DNA from: Lachnospiraceae bacterium | GTDB lineage: Bacteria; Bacillota; Clostridia; Lachnospirales; Lachnospiraceae | DNA: 6,703 nt | Assembly: GCA_022798035.1 (NCBI GenBank) | Contig: JAAWLS010000138.1 | Coordinates: 1-6,703 of the forward strand | Direction of reading: 5' to 3' | Shown here: piece after piece, positions 1 to 5,691 of the stretch | Numbering within the stretch: the stretch's first letter is position 1 | Layout: the number at the start of each line of letters is the position of its first letter | Notes under the pieces: model-generated | Told to the model about the DNA's origin: nothing | The model's database searches: none | What the model saw: the letters and a program-made list of their open reading frames with translations, nothing else | Program-made: the position numbers and the translations under genes

Positions 1-1844
1 TCTTCCGGCGTCATTGCTGCAAAATGGGAAAAGTCAAAGCGGAGCCTGTCCTCATTTACATCAGAACCATGCTGTTCCACATGGGTTCCTAGTACTTCCC
101 GGAGAGCCTTCTGAAGCAGATGAGTTGCACTGTGATTTCTGCCAATCAATGCACGCTTCTCCTCTTCCACAGACAATTCCACCTTGTCCCCGGTCTTAAA
201 CATACCAGAAACAACCACACCGATATGGCCGATTCTGCCGCCCCGTAGATGAATGGTGTCTTCCACCCGGAACTCATTCTCTCCTGCACGGATAACCCCG
301 GTATCTGCATTCTGTCCGCCCATAGTGGCATAAAACGGCGTTTCTTTCACGATAATGGTTCCCCGGTCCCCATCGGACAAAGCCTCTGTCAGCTCTGTCT
401 CTGTAGTCAAAACTGTAATCTCAGAGGTGTGCACCAGCCTGTCATATCCCACAAACTCAGAAGTGATGGAAGTATCAATTTCATCATACACGGTGGCGTC
501 AGCACCCATGTAATTCGTCTCTTTTCTTGCATTTCTCGCCTTGTTTCTCTGGTCCTCCATGCAGGCCTGAAATCCTTCTTCATCAATAGAAAATCCCTTT
601 TCCTCCAAAATTTCCTGGGTCAAATCCACTGGAAATCCGTAGGTGTCATAGAGTTTAAATGTATGTTCTCCAGACAGCACTTTCGTGCCGGCCGCCTTCA
701 TTTCCTCCTGCATCTCAGCTAAAATACTCAGTCCCTGGTCGATGGTTTTGTCGAATTTTTCTTCTTCCTGGGTCAGTACTTTAAAGATAAATTCTTTTTT
801 CTCCTCCAGCTCCGGATAGCCGTCTTTGCTCTCTGCAATTACAGTAGCGCTCAAAGTAGCCAGGAATCTGCCCTGGATTCCCAGCAGTCTTCCGTGGCGG
901 GCTGCCCGGCGGATGAGACGCCGCAGCACATAGCCCCGTCCTTCGTTGCTGGGCATAATACCGTCAGAAATCATAAAGGTTGCAGAACGCATATGGTCTG
1001 TAATCAGACGGATGGACACATCGTCCACAGCGTCTGTCTGATACGTTTTCCCAGACACTTCACATACTTTGTCCCGAATTGCTTTCATAGTGTCAATATC
1101 AAACACAGAATTTACATCCTGTACCACCACTGCAAGACGTTCCAGCCCCATGCCGGTGTCAATATTTTTCGTGGCAAGCTCCTCATAATTACCGTGTCCG
1201 TCTCCGTTGAACTGAGTGAATACATTATTCCACACTTCCATGAAACGGTCGCACTCGCAGCCTACTTTACAGTCGGGACTACCGCAGCCGTAAGCTTCCC
1301 CTCTGTCATAGTAAATCTCAGAACAGGGGCCGCAGGGGCCTGCCCCATGCTCCCAAAAATTATCGCATTTGCCGTTCTCATCACGATAAAAACGTGTAAT
1401 CTTTTCTGCCGGAACTCCCACTTCTTTTGTCCAAATTTCAAATGCCTCCTCATCTTCCCCGTAAATGGAAGGATAGAGACGCTCCGGCTCCATACCGATA
1501 ACCTCGGTCAAAAATTCCCAGCTCCATGCAATTGCCTCATGTTTAAAATAATCTCCAAAAGAGAAGTTTCCAAGCATCTCAAAAAAGGTAAGATGTCTTG
1601 CCGTCTTACCTACATTTTCAATATCTCCGGTACGAATACATTTCTGGCAGGTTGTCACCCGGTTCTTGGGGGGAATCTCCTGCCCGGTAAAATATGGTTT
1701 TAACGGCGCCATTCCTGCATTGATTAGCAACAGACTGTTATCATTGTGAGGCACCAGCGAAAAACTTTTCATTGCCAGATGTTCTTTGCTCTCAAAAAAC
1801 TCCAGATACATTCTGCGCAGTTCATTTACTCCATACTTTTTCAC
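1..1844 (-). CDS. alaS: Alanyl-tRNA synthetase, N-terminal 614 codons (partial, runs off the left edge)
   Basis: This enzyme charges tRNA-Ala with alanine in the cytoplasm and edits mischarged Ser/Gly-tRNA-Ala. The frame stays open from the start to base 1. The protein opens MKKYGVNELRRMYLEFF, typical of AlaRS. Class II motif 2 lies at about residues 81-101 (RHLTFFEMLGNFSFGDYF) and motif 3 at about 231-238 (GMGLERLA). A Cys-rich stretch, GCGSPDCKVGCECDRF, precedes motif 3. The editing domain begins the usual zinc-binding HxxxH motif, HSATH, at residues 571-575. The second half of that metal site and the C-Ala domain lie outside the window; full-length enzymes are about 875 residues. I chose the GTG start at 1844 because GGAGG (1854-1858) sits 9 bases upstream and an in-frame TAG lies two codons before it. 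The 49-residue gene ends 19 bases upstream, so the two are probably co-transcribed. I see no T-box leader. Identification is secure. Confidence 0.97.
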   Translation of the reverse strand, partial: MKKYGVNELRRMYLEFFESKEHLAMKSFSLVPHNDNSLLLINAGMAPLKPYFTGQEIPPKNRVTTCQKCIRTGDIENVGKTARHLTFFEMLGNFSFGDYFKHEAIAWSWEFLTEVIGMEPERLYPSIYGEDEEAFEIWTKEVGVPAEKITRFYRDENGKCDNFWEHGAGPCGPCSEIYYDRGEAYGCGSPDCKVGCECDRFMEVWNNVFTQFNGDGHGNYEELATKNIDTGMGLERLAVVVQDVNSVFDIDTMKAIRDKVCEVSGKTYQTDAVDDVSIRLITDHMRSATFMISDGIMPSNEGRGYVLRRLIRRAARHGRLLGIQGRFLATLSATVIAESKDGYPELEEKKEFIFKVLTQEEEKFDKTIDQGLSILAEMQEEMKAAGTKVLSGEHTFKLYDTYGFPVDLTQEILEEKGFSIDEEGFQACMEDQRNKARNARKETNYMGADATVYDEIDTSITSEFVGYDRLVHTSEITVLTTETELTEALSDGDRGTIIVKETPFYATMGGQNADTGVIRAGENEFRVEDTIHLRGGRIGHIGVVVSGMFKTGDKVELSVEEEKRALIGRNHSATHLLQKALREVLGTHVEQHGSDVNEDRLRFDFSHFAAMTPE

Positions 1845-1863
1845 AATCTATTTCCTCCACTGT

Positions 1864-2013
1864 CTATTTCGCACTCTGTGCCGCTTCTTCTGCCGCAGTC
1901 TTTTCGTTTTTCCGGTCGCGGAGTTTCTTTCCGAAAAACAGACCGCATCCGGCTACTGCCGCCATAATCACAAACTTTACTGCATACTGTATAAAACTAG
2001 CTAAAAACGCCAT
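1864..2013 (-). CDS. 49-residue single-pass membrane protein upstream of alaS
   Basis: This short gene of unknown function starts at ATG 2013 behind a strong ribosome binding site (AGGAGG, 7 bases away) and ends 19 bases before alaS. The product begins MAFLASFIQYAVKFVIMAAV. It has one hydrophobic helix (about residues 3-28) followed by a highly charged tail (KKLRDRKNEKTAAEEAAQSAK), giving a likely N-out/C-in single-pass protein with positive charges just after the helix. A dedicated promoter at 2039-2067 drives it and alaS together. I associate similar short proteins in front of alaS with Lachnospiraceae, but I know no assigned function. The good ribosome binding site, the sensible membrane topology and the operon position argue that it is a real gene and not chance. 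Overlapping plus-strand frames here look like noise. Confidence 0.85.
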   Translation of the reverse strand: MAFLASFIQYAVKFVIMAAVAGCGLFFGKKLRDRKNEKTAAEEAAQSAK

Positions 2014-2038
2014 AAAAGCACCTCCTATTCAAGTCTCC

Positions 2039-2067
2039 ATTTTACCATACGCAACAAGGATTTTCAA
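2039..2067 (-). promoter_or_regulatory. Promoter for the 49-residue gene and alaS
   Basis: Reading leftward, TTGAAA (2067-2062) is followed after exactly 17 bases by TAAAAT (2044-2039). A TGG directly before the -10 makes it an extended -10 element. Each hexamer matches the sigma-A consensus at five of six positions. The -35 overlaps the rnhA stop codon (2064-2066). Transcription should start near 2032, giving a leader of about 20 bases with the AGGAGG site inside it. Activity is inferred from the sequence. Confidence 0.7.
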
Positions 2068-2531
2068 GTGTCCTCCAATAAATGTTCCCCGTCCGCCGCC
2101 GAGGTTGCAAGGGCATCGCAGCGCTCGTTCATCACGTGTCCGTCATGGCCCTTCACCCAGATAAATCTTACTTCATGGGGCTCCATGGCCTTTAACAGCT
2201 CCTGCCAGAGGTCCACATTTTTCACCGGTTTTCCGTCTGATTTCTTCCAGCCTTTTTTCACCCACCCCTGAATCCAGTTCTGGTTAAAGGCATCCACCAC
2301 ATATTTGGAATCTGAATACAATTCCACGCTGCAGGGTCTGTTGAGTTCCTGGAGGCTGCGAATCACTGCCATCAGTTCCATGCGGTTGTTAGTGGTTTTG
2401 CGGTAGCCGGCAGAAATCTCTTTCTTATAAATCTTTCCTGCCCTGTCCATATAAGTCAAAACTGCTCCGTAGCCGCCCGGCCCGTCCGGGTTGCCTCTGG
2501 CGGCTCCATCTGTGTATATTTTTACGTTCAT
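2064..2531 (-). CDS. rnhA: Ribonuclease HI
   Basis: This cytoplasmic endonuclease cuts the RNA strand of RNA/DNA hybrids, for example in primer and R-loop removal. The 155-residue product has the same length as E. coli RNase HI. The full DEDD metal-binding set is visible: D8 ([15 protein letters not shown]), E52 (RMELMAVI), D74 ([10 protein letters not shown]) and D139 (NERCDALA). The catalytic-loop histidine is H129 (KGHDGH). A basic, Trp-rich stretch at about residues 86-101 ([16 protein letters not shown]) corresponds to the hybrid-binding handle. I chose ATG 2531 because GGAG lies 6 bases upstream and the family normally starts right before the first beta strand. The frame stays open 36 codons further upstream to 2639, overlapping the parA end, but those residues look non-homologous. 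Transcription could come from the parA promoter or from one I cannot identify. Confidence 0.96.
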   Translation of the reverse strand: MNVKIYTDGAARGNPDGPGGYGAVLTYMDRAGKIYKKEISAGYRKTTNNRMELMAVIRSLQELNRPCSVELYSDSKYVVDAFNQNWIQGWVKKGWKKSDGKPVKNVDLWQELLKAMEPHEVRFIWVKGHDGHVMNERCDALATSAADGEHLLEDT

Positions 2532-2582
2532 ATTGTTCTCCATTTTACCATGATTGCTTCGCAGTACGGTACGTTCGCACTC

Positions 2583-2611
2583 AGGGCTCTCCCCAGCTTC
2601 GCTGGGTCCCT
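2583..2611 (-). repeat. GC-rich hairpin between parA and rnhA
   Basis: CCCAGC (2592-2597) and GCTGGG (2601-2606) form a perfect 6-bp stem around a 3-base loop. It is extended by AGGG (2583-2586) pairing with CCCT (2608-2611) across an asymmetric internal bulge. There is no T-run on either side, so it is not a standard intrinsic terminator. It sits in an 82-base gap that is clearly richer in G+C than the parA gene next to it. It may belong to a dispersed intergenic repeat or may affect mRNA stability between parA and rnhA. Confidence 0.55.
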
Positions 2612-2613
2612 CC

Positions 2614-3663
2614 TCAGTGCATCCATAATTGTTCTGCAATAAACTTCAATTGATTTTTACATTTATCTACTGATTTATTTACGCTCACTCTCACCCGGTC
2701 TATCACCTTAGTTTCTCCTTCTTTTAACAATGCCATGGGCTTTGATTCAAAAGATGAAATCCGTCCAGAACCTAAAAAATCATCCAGCATAACCAAGTGA
2801 TTTTCCGGATTGTTTGTTGACAGCAATGTTCTGTGCTTTGATATAATATCATAAACTTTATTCAAATAAACTTTTGTCTGCTGATTTGGCTCATTTCTGG
2901 CTCCCGCCACTGTTGACCATCCGCAATGAGTTAGTACAACCATTTGTATTTTAGGGATATTCATATCATTTTCTGGTAAATATTTTCTGAATTCACTTTG
3001 TGGATTACTTAAAGTATTCACTAACAGTTCCAAAGACTTGATGGATTGCTGGTCTGGTCTTACTGGAATAACCAACGCGTCTGCCGCATACCAGGCAAGC
3101 TGTGTTGCTCCTGCAAAAAACGGTGATGTATCAATCAAACATTTATCCAAATCATTTTCTCTTAATTCTCTTTCAATCTCTGTTTTTAAAGAATATAAAA
3201 TACTCTTTAACGCTTGCTCTTTTTGCGGGTATTGCAATCCAGCCGTTTGATTAATCGCGGTAATCAATTGTGAGGGCAGCAAATATAATTCTTCTGATGA
3301 AGGAATATAATAATTATTTTTTTCTGCAAAATATTGATTGGTGGCTCCAATATATGCAGCAACTCTCGTTGCCTTTCCCAACCCGGGAACTAAATACGGC
3401 AGCAACATATCTTTCACATTTATCTGCTGTCCGGCATAATAATTATTATCATAAAAATAGGACAAATTTCCCTGAGGGCAGGTGTCAACGGCCAGCAAAT
3501 TATCTACTAAATAGCTCAAATTAAAAGACAGCGTTGTCTTACCAATTCCTCCTCGTAAATTGCACATTGCATAAAGTCTCTGTTTGGGCAGTTCAATGGC
3601 TTCTGCCTCATTGTTAGCAATAGCATACTGTCTATTAAGGATTGTATCAACTGACATAATCAT
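2614..3663 (-). CDS. Orphan ParA/Soj-family ATPase (accessory)
   Basis: This is a ParA/MinD-type P-loop ATPase; the family moves DNA or protein cargo by ATP-dependent dimerisation and DNA binding. A deviant Walker A motif lies at residues 37-44 (RGGIGKTT), Walker A' at about 58-66 (AVDTCPQGN), and Walker B at about 175-183 (CLIDTSPFF). VIPVRPD follows at 198-204. The usual signature lysine before GG is arginine (R37); the catalytic K42 is kept. At 349 residues it exceeds a minimal Soj (about 250), with about 30 extra N-terminal residues and a long C-terminal part. No ParB, ParR, replication or conjugation gene is in view, so the cargo is unknown. G+C is about 30% in sampled stretches against 45-48% in neighbouring genes, suggesting transfer. 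It has its own promoter and operator. The start is ATG 3663 or ATG 3657; AAAGG is 4 bases from the first and 10 from the second, so this is unresolved. Confidence 0.9.
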   Translation of the reverse strand: MIMSVDTILNRQYAIANNEAEAIELPKQRLYAMCNLRGGIGKTTLSFNLSYLVDNLLAVDTCPQGNLSYFYDNNYYAGQQINVKDMLLPYLVPGLGKATRVAAYIGATNQYFAEKNNYYIPSSEELYLLPSQLITAINQTAGLQYPQKEQALKSILYSLKTEIERELRENDLDKCLIDTSPFFAGATQLAWYAADALVIPVRPDQQSIKSLELLVNTLSNPQSEFRKYLPENDMNIPKIQMVVLTHCGWSTVAGARNEPNQQTKVYLNKVYDIISKHRTLLSTNNPENHLVMLDDFLGSGRISSFESKPMALLKEGETKVIDRVRVSVNKSVDKCKNQLKFIAEQLWMH

Positions 3664-3675
3664 TTTTCCTTTTTC

Positions 3676-3722
3676 TTTAATTAGTTTTACACTTTTCTTA
3701 TTCCTATGTAAAACTAATTAAA
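3676..3722 (-). promoter_or_regulatory. Perfect 16-bp inverted repeat at the parA start, probable operator
   Basis: The arms at 3676-3691 (TTTAATTAGTTTTACA) and 3707-3722 are exact reverse complements, separated by 15 bases, so their centres are 31 bases apart, about three helical turns. Reading leftward, the upstream arm begins on the last base of the -10 and covers the predicted start of transcription; the other arm lies in the leader just before the ribosome binding site. This is classic placement for a repressor operator, perhaps autoregulation as in many par loci. In RNA it could also fold as a long stem, but no T-run follows. Confidence 0.8.
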
Positions 3723-3749
3723 TTATACACCATTTACTCACAATGTCAA
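3722..3749 (-). promoter_or_regulatory. Near-consensus sigma-A promoter of parA
   Basis: Reading leftward, a perfect TTGACA (3749-3744) and a perfect TATAAT (3727-3722) are spaced 16 bases apart. Transcription should start near 3715, inside the inverted repeat. The promoter begins only 26 bases past the stop codon of the upstream MBL gene. It is the strongest promoter in the window by sequence, which fits a gene held down by a repressor. Confidence 0.85.
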
Positions 3750-3775
3750 CGCCATACCCTTCCATTCCAAAGTTT

Positions 3776-4531
3776 TTATTTCAGTTTCCATTCCTGATTC
3801 TCCCCCTCCACCACAAGAATTTTATCCCGGATAGAAGCATTCCTAGGAAAATCACGGTACTCTTCAATCAATTCATAATGCTTCCACATATGCATGGGCA
3901 CAAGATAGCGAAATTTCACATGTTCCGTAAAATAATCAATCCCCAGATACTTGTCCTCTTCCTGCCTTGCGTCCAGCGTTACAAAGGCCGCATCCATCTC
4001 CCGGCCGGCCAGCAGAGCAATCTGCTCTTTGTAAGTCTTCTCCTGATATGCGTTAAATTCTTCCGGCTCTCCTTCCCATCTCCACCAGTTTAAATCGCCT
4101 GCATGATAAATGGTCCTGCCGGAAACCGTCACCAGAAACGCCACGCCGCTGTCTGTGGACAGCAGAGTTTCCACGGTAATATCATCTACCTCATATCTCT
4201 CTCCTGGTTTTACATAGGTGATTTTCTCCCTGAGCTCCTCTTCCAGTCCCAGCCGTCTCCATACCGAATTCCCCAATTTTTTCTTGATTTCTTTTGCAAA
4301 AATATAGTGAATATTTTCATATCTCTCCCTCCACTTTAACACTTCTGTGTCAAAATGGTCTCTGTGGCTGTGGCTTGAAAACACATAAATGGGCGTCTCT
4401 TTCGGAAATTCCGGCATCCTTCCCTGATAGACACAGGAAGGAATTTTGTCGCCTTTATAGTAATCAAACACCAGCACTTTTCCGTCTGTCTCCACACAGA
4501 AAGCGCTGTGATGTATATAAGTAACCTTCAT
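3776..4531 (-). CDS. MBL-fold metal-dependent hydrolase, UlaG/COG2220-like
   Basis: This is a 251-residue cytoplasmic protein with the metallo-beta-lactamase fold; the substrate is unknown. The metal-binding motif HxHxDH is at residues 54-59 (SSHSHRDHFD). Further ligands are probably D146 in HAGDLNWW and a histidine in PMHMWKH (H214 or H218). The opening strand MKVTYIHHSAFCVET, with VLVFDYY soon after, matches the COG2220 type seen in UlaG-like proteins. The Trp-rich segment after the GD motif (LNWWRWEGEPEEF) is a distinctive feature. I chose ATG 4531 because GGTGG lies about 5 bases upstream; an in-frame TTG at 4543 would add only four residues and lies next to a hairpin. It follows the RNase Z-like gene by 123 bases with no obvious promoter of its own, so the two are probably co-transcribed through the hairpins in the gap. 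The fold is certain, the reaction is not. Confidence 0.9.
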   Translation of the reverse strand: MKVTYIHHSAFCVETDGKVLVFDYYKGDKIPSCVYQGRMPEFPKETPIYVFSSHSHRDHFDTEVLKWRERYENIHYIFAKEIKKKLGNSVWRRLGLEEELREKITYVKPGERYEVDDITVETLLSTDSGVAFLVTVSGRTIYHAGDLNWWRWEGEPEEFNAYQEKTYKEQIALLAGREMDAAFVTLDARQEEDKYLGIDYFTEHVKFRYLVPMHMWKHYELIEEYRDFPRNASIRDKILVVEGENQEWKLK

Positions 4532-4543
4532 ATTTTCCACCAA

Positions 4544-4579
4544 GCCTCAAGCGAAAATGCCTGCATTTTCATTTGAGGC
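4544..4579 (-). repeat. Strong hairpin directly upstream of the COG2220-like MBL gene
   Basis: GCCTCAA (4544-4550) pairs with TTGAGGC (4573-4579), and GAAAATGC (4553-4560) with GCATTTTC (4563-4570), leaving one 2x2 mismatch and a tiny loop: 15 pairs in 36 bases. On the minus strand the stem ends 12 bases before the ATG at 4531, next to the GGTGG ribosome binding site. No T-run follows, so it is not a canonical terminator. It could regulate translation, protect mRNA or be a palindromic mobile repeat. Confidence 0.75.
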
Positions 4580-4611
4580 GCAAACACAAAGAGTGAAAGA
4601 TGTGTGTTTGC
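4580..4611 (-). repeat. Second hairpin in the MBL intergenic gap, abutting the first
   Basis: GCAAACACA (4580-4588) and TGTGTTTGC (4603-4611) form a perfect 9-bp stem with a 14-base loop (4589-4602). It starts on the base after the first hairpin ends. Part of its loop (4593-4600) is complementary over 8 bases to 4633-4640 outside the hairpin, so a pseudoknot or an alternative fold is possible in the minus-strand transcript. Confidence 0.7.
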
Positions 4612-4654
4612 ATTTTACCCTTTCTTCTTTTTTCTTTCACCCTTTCCACCATTC

Positions 4655-5458
4655 TCAATCCAGACTCAAACTTTCCAAGTCTTCCGGAATATAGAGATTT
4701 CCGTGAAAGAACTGCTTCCCTTCTTCATAATACAGCTCTTTTCTGTTCTGGATATTCTCGTCTTCCGTGTGGTACAATACAAGATTTTTTACACCCAGCC
4801 CCTCCGCCAGTTCGCAGGCATCTTTCACAGTGGAATGATGTTTCTCATAAGGTTTAAAAACATCTGCCTGCCCGTAAAGGCAAAATGCCTCATGGAGCAG
4901 CCATTTGCTGTTTTCTACATAAGCTCTCTCGCATTCTTTGTAAGGCTCGTCTCCGCAGCAGGTAAATTTTTCTCCATTCCCCAAATCCATGGTGAATCCA
5001 AACTGTTTTGCCTTGGTGGAGTGGATGTCAAAAAACGTCACCTGCCTGCCAAGCACCTGCCGCCGTTCCCCGTCTTCCACCGGAATCAAATGCAGCCTGT
5101 CCCCGATAAATCTGGTCTCCTGCTCCCACAGCAGTTTACAGGAAATGTCCTGAATCAATGAAATCACTTCACTGTGGCCGTAAATATGAGCTTCTCCCTG
5201 ATATACGCCCTGGTTCATGGAGTGGCACAGCAGACGTACCATCCAGATGACTCCCATAATGTGGTCCACATGTTTGTGGGTCACAAAAATTTCCGTGATA
5301 TCGGTCACATCCAGCTTAGCGCATTTTAATTGGCGGAGAATTGTATTTCCTCCGCCGCCATCCACCAGCAGATGTTTTCCCTCTTCACTCAGCACAAAAC
5401 ACGTATTATAGCATTCTGTCACAAGAGCATGTCCCGTTCCCAGCATTGTAAGTTCCAT
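4655..5458 (-). CDS. RNase Z-like MBL-fold hydrolase
   Basis: This 267-residue protein resembles tRNase Z (ElaC) in layout. It starts MELTMLGTGHAL. HxHxDH is at residues 61-66 (THKHVDHIMG), a metal-bridging D170 in CCGDEPY, and an HEA motif at 189-191 (LLHEAFC). HHSTVKDACELAEGLGVKNLVLYH (about 207-230) ends in the last metal ligand, H230, and matches the tRNase Z pattern of HST, then helix, then strand, then LxH. It is shorter than Firmicute tRNase Z (about 305 residues), and I see no clear tRNA-binding flexible arm, so tRNA 3'-end processing is not assured. It may instead act on another phosphodiester. The start is ATG 5458, with GGTGAG about 4-5 bases upstream; an in-frame GTG at 5467 is the alternative. 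It appears to be the first gene of a unit with the second MBL gene. Confidence 0.9.
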   Translation of the reverse strand: MELTMLGTGHALVTECYNTCFVLSEEGKHLLVDGGGGNTILRQLKCAKLDVTDITEIFVTHKHVDHIMGVIWMVRLLCHSMNQGVYQGEAHIYGHSEVISLIQDISCKLLWEQETRFIGDRLHLIPVEDGERRQVLGRQVTFFDIHSTKAKQFGFTMDLGNGEKFTCCGDEPYKECERAYVENSKWLLHEAFCLYGQADVFKPYEKHHSTVKDACELAEGLGVKNLVLYHTEDENIQNRKELYYEEGKQFFHGNLYIPEDLESLSLD

Positions 5459-5490
5459 TTTTCTCACCGCTTTCTGTACATTTACAACTG

Positions 5491-5525
5491 TTTATATCAT
5501 ATCACAGCATATCCCATGTCCGCAA
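5491..5525 (-). promoter_or_regulatory. Probable promoter of the RNase Z-like gene
   Basis: Reading leftward, two overlapping -10 candidates occur: TATGAT (5501-5496), with a poor -35 TTGCGG (5525-5520) 18 bases upstream, and an extended -10 TGATATAAA (5499-5491) with no matching -35. Either would give a leader of about 25-35 bases before the ATG at 5458. The exact element is uncertain. Confidence 0.45.
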
Positions 5526-5573
5526 CTTGAATCAGAGACACAAAACTGCATAGTGCAAATCTACAACTGACAT

Positions 5574-5620
5574 CTTACAAATATCTTACGTCCTCGTAAG
5601 ACTAAAGCAGAAAATGTAAG
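5574..5620 (+). promoter_or_regulatory. BceR-type operator upstream of yxeA
   Basis: A 7-bp inverted repeat TCTTACG-TCCT-CGTAAGA lies at 5584-5601. It fits the TnACR-N4-YGTnA layout of binding sites for BceR-like response regulators. A further CTTACA half-site lies at 5574-5579, eleven bases (one helical turn) upstream of the left arm, and a TGTAAG half-site at 5615-5620. The dyad centre is about 100 bases before the yxeA start codon, suitable for an activator. It could also affect the divergent RNase Z-like gene. Confidence 0.6.
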
Positions 5621-5629
5621 TCTTATCTA

Positions 5630-5658
5630 TGGAAACAGAGATGGATTTCATCTACACT
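5630..5658 (+). promoter_or_regulatory. Weak candidate promoter of yxeA
   Basis: TGGAAA (5630-5635) and TACACT (5653-5658) are spaced 17 bases apart, each matching consensus at four of six positions. A poor core promoter just downstream of the CTTAC/GTAAG sites would fit activator-dependent expression. Other AT-rich hexamers nearby are possible, so confidence is low. Confidence 0.3.
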
Positions 5659-5691
5659 AATTTATAGATGATACAGAAAGGAGAAAACAAT

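Noticed and set aside
894..1703. Long plus-strand open frame (269 codons)
   Set aside because: It lies wholly antisense to alaS, whose motifs are unmistakable. Its product has no recognisable domain and is rich in residues typical of antisense translation.
1845..2063. T-box leader for alaS
   Set aside because: The space is filled by the 49-residue gene. The remaining 19 and 50 bases are too short for a T-box, and no T-box consensus or specifier stem is seen.
2542..2567. TGGTAAAAT before rnhA as an rnhA promoter
   Set aside because: It would start transcription inside or past the GGAG ribosome binding site, and there is no -35 match 16-18 bases upstream.
2532..2639. N-terminal extension of RNase HI from ATG 2639
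   Set aside because: The extra 36 residues have no RNase H similarity that I recognise, and GGAG six bases before ATG 2531 supports the shorter 155-residue form.
4544..4611. Intrinsic terminator between the two MBL genes
   Set aside because: The hairpins are strong, but no T-run follows them on the minus strand, and the downstream gene has no visible promoter of its own.
4604..5161. Plus-strand open frame of 185 codons
   Set aside because: It is antisense to the RNase Z-like gene, which carries complete metal motifs, and its Phe-rich N-terminus is just the complement of the purine-rich intergenic gap.
5668..5691. Earlier yxeA start at ATG 5668
   Set aside because: It has no ribosome binding site, whereas AAAGGAG is ideally spaced before ATG 5692, which also places the signal-like segment at the N-terminus.
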